Source of the DNA: Sabethes cyaneus
Lineage: Eukaryota > Arthropoda > Insecta > Diptera > Culicidae
Reading direction: 5' to 3'
Assembly: GCF_943734655.1 (NCBI RefSeq)
Contig: NC_071355.1
Coordinates: 26,542,768 to 26,606,767, forward strand
DNA length: 64,000 nucleotides
The notes under the pieces are model-generated. The model saw only the letters and a list, made by a program, of their open reading frames with translations, searched no databases and was not told the DNA's origin. Made by a program: the position numbers and the translations under genes. Shown here in pieces: positions 54,444 through 64,000 of this stretch; the first letter of the stretch is position 1, and every line of letters begins with the position of its first letter.

Positions 54444-55931
54444 GGATCTGGATCTGGATCTGGATCTGGATCTGGATCTGGATCTGGATCTGGATCTGGA
54501 TCTGGATCTGGATCTGGATCTGGATCTGGATCTGGATCTGGATCTGGATCTGGATCTGGATCTGGATCTGGATCTGGATCTGGATCTGGATCTGGATCTG
54601 GATCTGGATCTGGATCTGGATCTGGATCTGGATCTGGATCTGGATCTGGATCTGGATCTGGATCTGGATCTGGATCTGGATCTGGATCTGGATCTGGATC
54701 TGGATCTGGATCTGGATCTGGATCTGGATCTGGATCTGGATCTGGATCTGGATCTGGATCTGGATCTGGATCTGGATCTGGATCTGGATCTGGATCTGGA
54801 TCTGGATCTGGATCTGGATCTGGATCTGGATCTGGATCTGGATCTGGATCTGGATCTGGATCTGGATCTGGATCTGGATCTGGATCTGGATCTGGATCTG
54901 GATCTGGATCTGGATCTGGATCTGGATCTGGATCTGGATCTGGATCTGGATCTGGATCTGGATCTGGATCTGGATCTGGATCTGGATCTGGATCTGGATC
55001 TGGATCTGGATCTGGATCTGGATCTGGATCTGGATCTGGATCTGGATCTGGATCTGGATCTGGATCTGGATCTGGATCTGGATCTGGATCTGGATCTGGA
55101 TCTGGATCTGGATCTGGATCTGGATCTGGATCTGGATCTGGATCTGGATCTGGATCTGGATCTGGATCTGGATCTGGATCTGGATCTGGATCTGGATCTG
55201 GATCTGGATCTGGATCTGGATCTGGATCTGGATCTGGATCTGGATCTGGATCTGGATCTGGATCTGGATCTGGATCTGGATCTGGATCTGGATCTGGATC
55301 TGGATCTGGATCTGGATCTGGATCTGGATCTGGATCTGGATCTGGATCTGGATCTGGATCTGGATCTGGATCTGGATCTGGATCTGGATCTGGATCTGGA
55401 TCTGGATCTGGATCTGGATCTGGATCTGGATCTGGATCTGGATCTGGATCTGGATCTGGATCTGGATCTGGATCTGGATCTGGATCTGGATCTGGATCTG
55501 GATCTGGATCTGGATCTGGATCTGGATCTGGATCTGGATCTGGATCTGGATCTGGATCTGGATCTGGATCTGGATCTGGATCTGGATCTGGATCTGGATC
55601 TGGATCTGGATCTGGATCTGGATCTGGATCTGGATCTGGATCTGGATCTGGATCTGGATCTGGATCTGGATCTGGATCTGGATCTGGATCTGGATCTGGA
55701 TCTGGATCTGGATCTGGATCTGGATCTGGATCTGGATCTGGATCTGGATCTGGATCTGGATCTGGATCTGGATCTGGATCTGGATCTGGATCTGGATCTG
55801 GATCTGGATCTGGATCTGGATCTGGATCTGGATCTGGATCTGGATCTGGATCTGGATCTGGATCTGGATCTGGATCTGGATCTGGATCTGGATCTGGATC
55901 TGGATCTGGATCTGGATCTGGATCTGGATCT
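54444..55931. repeat. (GGATCT)248 hexanucleotide array
   Basis: 1488 bp of uninterrupted GGATCT as far as I can see, ending in the variant GGACCT. It lies just after the non-LTR relic (end 54375). The frames would give Gly-Ser, Asp-Leu or Ile-Trp repeats but there is no start or gene context. Confidence 0.97.
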
Positions 55932-55937
55932 GGACCT

Positions 55938-56090
55938 GAATTTAGTGCGAATTATCTTATTTAGATCACCTTCTGCGCAACTTGGAGCGTCCGTTTTTGA
56001 AGGCCATGAACCACAAACCTTTCATATTTGCTTGGTTTTGAACTCAACTTGGCGCAAGATTTTGTTTGATTTGGGTTTATCCCTGCTTGA
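55938..56090. other. Short spacer
   Basis: Nothing recognisable between the hexamer array and the next dispersed repeat. Confidence 0.4.
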
Positions 56091-56710
56091 TTTTTGACGA
56101 AGGATTACGTCTTTTAGAAAGGTAGCGAAAAGTGGTGAGATTTCAAATGCTAATAGCTTAGCGATTTCCAAACCGATTGTCCATATTTTTGTAGTAATCG
56201 ATCGGAAAATCCTCTGCGCGGCGACTCAAATAAAAAACGCTATAGATTCTTAAGTGTGCACCATTGAAAAATTTAAAATAATGAAGCACTGTGCTACTAG
56301 AAATCCTCGCTTTGTGATTGGTTCAATAAGACGTTATCAAAATTGGAACGTGTATTTAGAGAAAAAAAATCTTTACGACGATTACACCTAGACCAATTTG
56401 ATGTCTCTGCTTGGGAAGTATGTCAGAAAAAGTGTCAAAACTCTCTCGTCCCAACAAAATTTCTTAGAGCCACAATAAACTAAGACAAATTTGATGTCTA
56501 TGTTAGGGAAAAAGCCAGAAAAAGTGACAAGGCCTCGTCCTCGTCCGATCAAATTTTCTTAGAACCGCGATAAAGTTAGACCAATTTGATGTCTGTATTA
56601 GGGAAGTGTATCAGAAAAGGCAAAGAAAATCCAACAGTTCGCAAATTCTTCACGACGAAACGATTAAACCTAGCCGAATTTGATATCTGTGTTGGAAAAA
56701 TTCACTATAG
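56091..56710. repeat. Dispersed ACGTAG/95-bp repeat family, copy 3
   Basis: It begins TTTTTGACGAAGGATTACGT and CTTTTAGAAAGGTAGC, followed by TGCTAATAGCTTAGCGATTT and three to four units with TAGACCAATTTGATGTCT, GGGAAGTATGTCAGAAAAAG and CTCGTCC. Order and orientation are as in copies 1 and 2. Confidence 0.65.
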
Positions 56711-59700
56711 CTGTAATGTTTGGTTATAATATGATTCTGTGTGGATGCGCATGTTTGCTGTTTCATTGGAAGTCTTGAACGGGCGAAACAATTGGCTATA
56801 AAAACAATCTTTGATTTCTGTAAGGTAACAGGACAGCAGTAGTTTGCGTTTTGGCTTTGTTAAATTATTTCCTTATGCACATTCTTCCCAGGGCAACTAT
56901 CATGTGTCCCCAAACTCGGATCCAAGTGATTTGAATGAAGCACATGATTTGGTTTAAAAATCATTAGACACATTCCAGCGTTACGGGACACAATTAGCAA
57001 CCATATTTTTACCTCAATCTAATGCATTTGTGGGTGCATGTGAAGAGTTTTTTTACGGTAATAACGCATCACGTTTCAAAACAGACGTGCAATTAAAAAA
57101 CAAAATTCGCTAGTTGCATCGCCCCATTCGTGCAATCAGTAAACTAGTGCTGTACTGGGCTGTAAACAGCGAGTTTGGAAGATGTAAATACCCAGTGATC
57201 GATATCTTTTCTCCTTCGCTGAGTTTACTATAAACGTTTATTTTTTGCTTTGAAAAAAGGCAGAAGAAGTAGTTAATTCGTTTTCATGCTCTTAATACTC
57301 CTAATTTTTTATTCCAGGTTATAGGTTTTCACAATAATGTTGCAGCCATACGTTCTGCATTCTGCGTTGAATATTATGCTTTTTTGACTGGCAATTTTTC
57401 ATCCTCAGATTGCATTTTTACCAGTAGGTGTAACTTATTTTATATTAGGGTATTACCTGAATCTGATTTTCGGTGTTAACTAGTTGCTTGAAGTTTATTA
57501 GCCTTACTCACCTGTAAACAAGAAGAAAGAAAAACAAAAATTAGCTCTGAATAGAAATAGAAAATGTTGATCTAAATATTTTTCCAAGGAATTTTTACCA
57601 TTTGCATTGGGCTAGTAAAAATTGTTGAATTTTGACCAAAATATTATTAACCATTAATTCTTCTTTGTTGAACAAAATTTGGGCTAAAAGACTTAGATTC
57701 TAAAGCATCTTTAATGTTAACAAGAAGATTGGTGTTTCAAACTGCTATTTTGTGTCTGTTTTGTCAATTGTTAATTGATATCACAAGTGATACGTAATTG
57801 AATGTGCTAATCCACAAGCTTAATATTTCAACCATTTTGTAAGTTGTAACTCTGTATTCTTTATCCATCTCTTTTAGATGGCTTTATCAGTAAATTATGA
57901 AATACCTCAATCAAATTTAAAATAATAGAGGATCCAACTGATAACACGTTCAAAAAGTTCTTGGAGAGGTGCCTGAAATCAAGACTTTAAATAAGAACAA
58001 AATTGTTTAAAAATATCACTTGTTTCCAATTAGCTCCATTGGTGTAAAAAATATTGTGCTCTGAGGCAATACAGTTTCTTATACAAGTTAATTATTGCCT
58101 TACAAAATTGATATTTTTCATTTTTATTACTCGATAATGCACTGATGTGTTTCACGTGAATATTTTAATAAGGTTCACCAGAGAGAATCTTTGATCAGCA
58201 GCGGAATGAGTTTTATGGTTCGTTTTCCATTCCAATTTACATTCTGCCATTCATTGATGTTAATAGTAGTTGAAAAAATCCAGTGTCACACGAGGCTGGA
58301 TAAATAAAAACCATAGCACAAAAAAAAACAAGAAATCCCATAACTTCTCATATCGATTCAACGGCCGAACAGAGTAATGTGCGAGCCTTGACCTTTGCGT
58401 TCCGCTCTGTGCCGTTTCGCCGACCAAGTGAAGTGTTAAATTAAGCTGAAACACTCCGCATTTCTGCATGAATAAATAATGAATTGCGTCTGCTTTTTTA
58501 CTTGGCTCTCGTCCTTTTTTTTCTGCGTCCAGAACTCCGCAACGCAACGTAACGCAACGCAACGGTAGGCGTGAGCCAATTTGTTAACTCCGAGCACGCA
58601 CCGATCCCATTACCTGCCGGTAATGAGATTTCGCCGACGACTCGCGATTTTTTTTTGTCCAACTCCCTACCTATTTGTAAATATGTCCATCCGCGGGGGG
58701 AGAAAGGGGCCAAAGGGACAAAGGGGCTAGCAAATGGCGTGAGACGGTCGGTGAGGATCGTCGATTGCTTGTAATCCGTCACGACGAGTGCTGCCTAACA
58801 TTAGTACCCAGTTTGGCTGGCTGGAAATTGACAGACATTTTTGTCGTACGCACGTGTGAATGTCCTCGGCTTCTAGGAAAAGCACTGAAAAAGGAACTTC
58901 ATCGTTTGCCATTGTGGACGGGTGCGCCAAAAATTCAGGCAGTCGTATTTACGTCGATTTAAAAAATAATTGACAGTCAAAACCGCTTTGAGAGGAAGGC
59001 AATTTTGCCGAACATGATTAATGCGAAGAAAAATGTAATTTTGGTTCCCAATTTATAGGCTCATGATATTATGGAGGAAGCAGAACTAATTGAATGACAC
59101 AATATCAATAGTTGTTTCGAACAGTTATTTTAAGGACATCTTCGATACTTCGATGACAATAAAAATTATTTAAGAAAAACAAAAAAACTCTCTAAAAGCA
59201 AAGGAGCATGTTTTTGGAATGGAACGGAATACAGTTTGATCTCTTTGTCGGAAATATGTAATCCAGTTAAATCTTTTTTGTAAGACAGGCAACATCCGCC
59301 GTAGGTCTTTCCGGAGTCCATCGTTGTGCTAGTTGCGTTGCACAATAATCCACGTCTTGACTCGCCAAGTCTGGTGGAAGAAATTTTCTCGCTGCTTTTT
59401 ACTGTCCATCCAAAGAGCAAAGCTGGTAGGTACTGCTTGCCGGGGAAAGAAGAAAACTGTCAATTTAGCATCCGTCCTTACGCAGTCTTGTGCGATGCAC
59501 GCTCCGGCAAGCTCCAGTCTGGCGCCAATTTATCCTAGAGAGTACAAGACTACGACTAGCCGGCAAGGGCTCTGTACTGCAAGCAGACTCTGAAACAAAC
59601 AGCGACTATCCATTTGCATACAATTTATGGCTTCTGCTTGACGCTTGAGGAAACTGATAGCTAGCGGAATCCATTCCGTTCAACGTGAATCTGTGCAATT

Positions 59701-61190
59701 CGACTTTTGCTGCCGCGCCATGGAGTGCGGCGAGTGTCTTTTGAACTGACAACAGACTGAAATCCCAAGTGGAAATGCGAAATGCGAAATGCAGAGCTGC
59801 GATTTGAAAGCGTTGATTGTCATTAGTTTATCTCGAGCGTAAGAAGCATCGTTCTGTTCAGACAGAAACTTTAGTCGAGATATTGAGTGAAGGATTCGTT
59901 CAGTATGGTAGCCGTGGAATGATGTCAGTCCATCACGATGCCAATTATTAATGACTGTAAGGACTGTTGGGTTAGCTTTTTGGTTACCTATTTTGACGTT
60001 CGTCGATTGAAATATAACAACTAACGATGTAGAGTAATGTACTTTCTAGGAGTGCCAACTTACAATGCACATCTTGTGCCAATTCAGCAAAAATGAGGAA
60101 TATCTCGGGAAAAATACTCTTACGTAGCTCCTTTCGTTTGTTTTTCTTTGGTCTCCAATGGAGACTCTTTTTATTAAAAACGTACTTTTGTTTGCTCTCC
60201 GCAAGCAAAAAAAAACCGGTGACGACAAAGGCTTCAAATTATTCTAGCAATTACTAACCTAATTTTCCAGCTCATTAAAAGTAAGCCGAGGTAAATTGTG
60301 CGTCTATTTTTCTTGTGGCCTTGCCGTTTGCTCGGGGTTTGCTAGCAGCAGACCGCATTTCGGTTACATCATACTCAGTCAAGTTGCACGCATTGTTGGC
60401 TTTTCCTCCCTGCGATCAGGAAGCAGCTGCCCGAGCTGGCTGGCATGTGACGGACCATTTTTGGGAGGCTGCTTCCAACGAACGAAAGCAAGTAAAATTT
60501 ATTGCCAATTTGTCAGTCAACTTGTTGACTGGCAGCCAGCAAGCCAAATGTTACTGGTGGGCTACTGGCTCGTATCCTTCTTCCCAGGCAGACGAATGTG
60601 TACCACAGCCGAATGGATACTTATTATTCAATTGAGCGTCGAAAGAAGAATGGACCTTCCAATACAGTCGATCTTGTGTGCACAAGAATAAATCAATCAA
60701 TTTGAGACTCGCATTTTTGTTTGACATGTACGACTGCAAAGAATACTACTAAATCAAATGTTAGAATCGCTAATATTTATTCAAGAGACAAGCCTCCCTT
60801 TAATCAGATTCAACATTTAAGCAACTTCTCTATTCATTTGATGTATGATGTTTTTGTTTGTGCCGGCATCGCTAGCATGTTTTGCATTCTCCGCGAGTAC
60901 TTCAAAAGAAGGACTCACGTGCAAAGCCTCGCCACAACAGTTGGGCCTAAGTTTCCCGGCAAGAAACAGATCCTAATGTCGGTGGTAGTCAAACCGCAGA
61001 GAACAAAGAACTGCCGGCGAACCACTGGCGCTGGCGCTGCTCCTCCGCTGCTGCTAAGTCGAGCCACCATTTGAAGCTTTGAGCAACCGGTTTAGAAGAG
61101 GCGTAAAAACAGTATGTTTTATATTGCATACATTTTGACACCCAACACACAAAGCGTGCCCACCCGCTGTTTTCGCTGTTCGCAACCCCG
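56711..61190. other. Mostly single-copy DNA, no gene called
   Basis: AT-rich to about 58.2 kb, then moderate GC (58.4-60.7 kb). ORFs of 60-130 codons on both strands, such as 60296-60691 and 60721-61074, have no domain, signal or splice support. It may be intron, promoter or UTR of an unrecognised gene. Confidence 0.35.
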
Positions 61191-63172
61191 CACAGTGGGA
61201 CGGCTTCAAAAATAGGCGGACATCAGCTTTTGCGGAGAAACTATTAAGTTTTTCGCATTAGTGTCTTCGCAAAAGTTTCTTGGTTTTTAATTTATTTTTT
61301 TGTTAGATAAAAAAAATTTACATTAAGGGGGTGAATCAATAAATAGAAAAATTAACTTTTTTATTTTAGGTCCAAAATAAACAGTGCCTAAGGAAAAGTG
61401 GTAGAGGACATTATTTCAAGAGTATTTGGTGAACGAAGGAAGTTTCTATCCCTTAAGGGAAAAAAGATATTGAGCTACACAATAACAAACCCCCTTAATA
61501 TCAATTTTCCTAATTTTACTTGCTTATTTCCGTTTCTACATCGTTTTGATGTTCAGTAAAATTTAAGATATAGTAAAAATACATCTTTTTGCTGAAGAGA
61601 GTGAGGCTCTAACCTTATGGGATTTTAAGCTGTTACAGTTTTTAGACAATTTTCTAGTCAATTTTAAGGTGATTTATTTCAAAAAGGCGCAAGTATGCGC
61701 AGCCAATCTCAGCGACTTTATGTGTTGCAATGTAGTGGCTTTCATTTTATGTATATGTCACGGTGGATCACGGTGGAACATTCGAGCAAACTGCGACTAA
61801 AAATATCACGTTTAACGCCTGAAAAATTACATAAAATAACATAATCGACCAATACAAATGGTATAAACCCATTTAAAATAAAAAGAAATTTAATAATAAA
61901 TGATTTAAAAATTCAATGATGTTATATTTCTAAATAACTCTTCATTTCTTCATCGTTAGCTTCGGAGGAGTCAAGAGTACCGTTTCCCGCAAAATCTGGT
62001 TCACGCAATAACTTCAGTGCTGCGTCACTGAATGGCATTTTCTTCCGTTTTGTGTTCTTACCCACTGATGAAATTATCGGATCAGATGATAGCATTAAAC
62101 GGTTAAATATATCTTGATTTGTAGATACTCTGTGAACATAAGCGTATGCAATTAGGAACAAAACACAACATATATGCTGACTAATATGCACCTTGAACAT
62201 TTTCGCGCTCGATATTCCCGGAACATTTTGAAGTTCTTATATCGGCATTCTTGCGGTTCTTCTGACAAGGCACCGATAGGGAGCACTGATGCTTGGATAA
62301 TATCTGCACCATGGATAAGAATTCGGTGCATACTAGCTGGCATTTTGTACCATCCGTATAATGAACCAAATTTTGCGGGAAACAGTACTCTTGACTCCTC
62401 CGAAGCTAACGATGAAGAAATGAACAGTTATTTAGAAATATAACATCATTGAATTTTTAAATCATTTATTATTAAATTTCTTTTTATTTTAAATGGGTTT
62501 ATACCATTTGTATTGGTCGATTATGTTATTTTATGTAATTTTCAGGCGTTAAACGTGATATTTTTAGTCGCAGTTTGCTCGAATGTTCCACCGTGATCCA
62601 CCGTGACATATACATAAAATGAAAGCCACTACATTGCAACACATAAAGTCGCTGAGATTGGCTGCGCATACTTGCGCCTTTTTGAAATAAATCACCTTAA
62701 AATTGACTAGAAAATTGTCTAAAAACTGTAACAGCTTAAAATCCCATAAGGTTAGAGCCTCGCTCTCTTCAGCAAAAAGATGTATTTTTCCTATATCTTA
62801 AGTTTTACTGAACATCAAAACGATGTAGAAACGGAAATAAGCAAGTAAAATTAGGAAAACTGATATTAAGGGGGTTTGTAATTGTGTAGCTCAATATCTT
62901 TTTTCCCTTAAGGGATAGAAACTTCCTTCCTTCACCAAATACTCTTGAAATAATGTCCTCTACCACTTTTCCTTAGGCACTGTTTATTTTGGACCTAAAA
63001 TAAAAAAGTTAATTTTTCTATTTATTGATTCACCCCCTTAATGTAAATTTTTTTATCTAGCAAAAAAATAAATTAAAAACCAAGAAACTTTTGCGAAGAC
63101 ACTAATGCGAAAAACTTAGTAGTTTCTCCGCAAAAGCTGATGTCCGCCTATTTTTGACGCCGTCCCACTGTG
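61191..63172. mobile_element. 1982-bp palindromic foldback element, CACAGTG ends
   Basis: Left arm (61191 to about 62003) and right arm (about 62360 to 63172) are near-identical inverted copies, so positions sum to 124363 throughout. The loop is about 355 bp. The terminus is CACAGTGGGACGGC, and CCCCG flanks both ends (61186-61190 and 63173-63177). The CACAGTG end, identical to the recombination-signal heptamer consensus, with a 5-bp GC-rich duplication, suggests a Transib-like non-autonomous element. Superfamily assignment is inference; CMC-type elements also have CAC starts but different duplications. Few arm differences suggest recent formation. Confidence 0.85.
61922..62200 (-). CDS. ORF crossing arm and loop of the foldback element (possible transposase tail)
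   Basis: A 92-codon minus-strand frame ends in LLREPDFAGNGTLDSSEAND and EEMKSYLEI. The same C-terminal 24 residues are encoded on the plus strand at 62372-62443 by the opposite arm, because the arms are inverted copies. A protein-like C-terminus followed by a stop, AATAAA-type sequence and AT-rich DNA suggests the arms captured the 3' end of a transposase gene. I do not recognise the family, and the N-terminal part may be chance. Confidence 0.35.
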   Translation of the reverse strand: MFKVHISQHICCVLFLIAYAYVHRVSTNQDIFNRLMLSSDPIISSVGKNTKRKKMPFSDAALKLLREPDFAGNGTLDSSEANDEEMKSYLEI

Positions 63173-63177
63173 CCCCG

Positions 63178-64000
63178 CCGTGTAGAGAGTCTTTTTAGAG
63201 CAAACAACAACGAAACCATCCGTGTCCTGGTCCGCAGTTCGGCCAGGAAAGCTAGAAAATCATGAATTATTGCTGTCAGTGTTTCGTTTGTTGCCAGAAG
63301 TTGCCGAACAGGGTTGCATTACGTATCTGCTTGAAGCCATCAAATTCTTCCCTAAAAGAGTTGCACCTAAAAATGTTCATCACTACGAAGTAAGTTTCGT
63401 GTAAAAATGCTACTTCAACCACCTCGTATCAATTACAAGATTATCTTGAAGGTCATGAGTTGATACAAAGCATTCACGAAGCGATATGCGTCTAATTGAA
63501 TAATCCTCTTACTGCGAGCATCAGTTCTTTCAGAGTAGGAAAAAGAGATTAGGGAATCTTATCATTCGTTGTCCAACTTTATTGCGTGCTAAGCGAAGGA
63601 AGGATTATTTGTAGAGCAACATCTCAGTGTGGGATCATAGATTTTGCCAATAAAAAGGTGGTTTTCTAGGCGAGCTAGACGAGATGCGACGTATAAAATG
63701 ACATGAGAATAACACGATTACTTCTTAATAATCTTTGATGCTGATGACTAATCCCGTTGCCGAGGGCTAACGCAGAGAAATCCTGTGCCTCCCCTGGAAG
63801 GTTTTCTGCTTTCGCAAGAACATTTTACAACATCGTAAGTCAAAGGTATTTTGTCCTTAAAATTTTCATATTGATTTTTGCCAAATTAAAAATTATGTTG
63901 CCTTCTTTTATATTTTTTCTATATTCGAAGTTTGATCAGCTGTAGCTAGTTTGTACATACACTTGTCATTTGTGTTTGAGAAGTTGAGAAATTGTTGAAA
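63178..64000. other. No gene seen to the window edge
   Basis: Single-copy-looking sequence. Short frames at 63222-63404 and 63757-63945 lack support. The plus-strand frame LLSVFRLLPEVAEQGCITYL at 63250-63320 has protein-like composition but no splice evidence. Confidence 0.3.

Noticed and set aside
54444..55931. CRISPR array or coding Gly-Ser repeat
   Set aside because: There are no spacers; it is a pure hexamer array in a eukaryotic genome without start codon or gene context.
60296..61074. ORFs of 117-131 aa on the plus strand
   Set aside because: Start and stop positions are not supported by splice or domain evidence; several frames overlap.

Overview
The window reads as a piece of an AT-rich, gene-poor, repeat-rich insect genome. 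It is probably dipteran, and most likely a mosquito. This is an inference from the mobile elements: CR1/Jockey-type non-LTR relics, BEL/Pao elements with a tRNA-His primer site, a Helitron with typical insect ends, and many TA-flanked MITE-like elements. No rRNA, intact tRNA, CRISPR array or bacterial-type operon was seen. Splice-site candidates and intronic spacing are eukaryotic.

Layout. 1-2.7 kb: a TA-flanked inverted-repeat element, a SINE-like repeat and a decayed satellite. 3-7.1 kb: the best candidate for a multi-exon host gene on the plus strand, with two phase-matched coding exons at 5600-5711 and 6960-7046; a small secreted-type ORF at 3557 may or may not belong to it. 8-23 kb: a nest of transposons. 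Several minus-strand non-LTR reverse transcriptase relics are cut by a 403-bp MITE, a 2.2-kb TA-flanked element and a young 4.28-kb BEL/Pao element. 23.6-24.5 kb: two back-to-back hairpins, one with a tRNA-like loop. 26-27.2 kb: an F-box/leucine-rich protein gene, the clearest single host CDS, with a possible divergent exon. 27.7-35.9 kb: satellite-like arrays, a 3.0-kb Helitron inserted in one array, a composite tandem repeat carrying tRNA-like cloverleaves, and a purine-rich block. 36.3-38.3 kb: an (AAGTCC)n array and another TA-flanked element. 40.9-46.7 kb: SINE-like repeat, BEL gag relic, short MITEs, more degenerate arrays, a pyrimidine-rich block, and a BEL pol 3' end with LTR. 47-50.5 kb: mostly single-copy DNA with a possible terminal exon on the minus strand. 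50.6-54.4 kb: plus-strand non-LTR relics, one split in frame by a 638-bp palindromic element. 54.4-55.9 kb: 248 uninterrupted copies of GGATCT. 61.2-63.2 kb: a nearly perfect 2-kb palindromic foldback element with CACAGTG ends.

The window shows layered transposition, not a pathway. In several places the host reading frame is restored exactly when the inserted element and one target duplication are removed, which fixes element borders with some confidence. The most unusual signals are the BEL element whose 3' LTR is followed by about 38 nt of tRNA-His sequence including CCA, the two CAC-ended palindromes with 5-bp GC-rich duplications, the set of TA-flanked elements that repeat their terminal motif internally, and the tandem cloverleaf repeat. 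Family assignments come from reading motifs by eye; no database search was possible.
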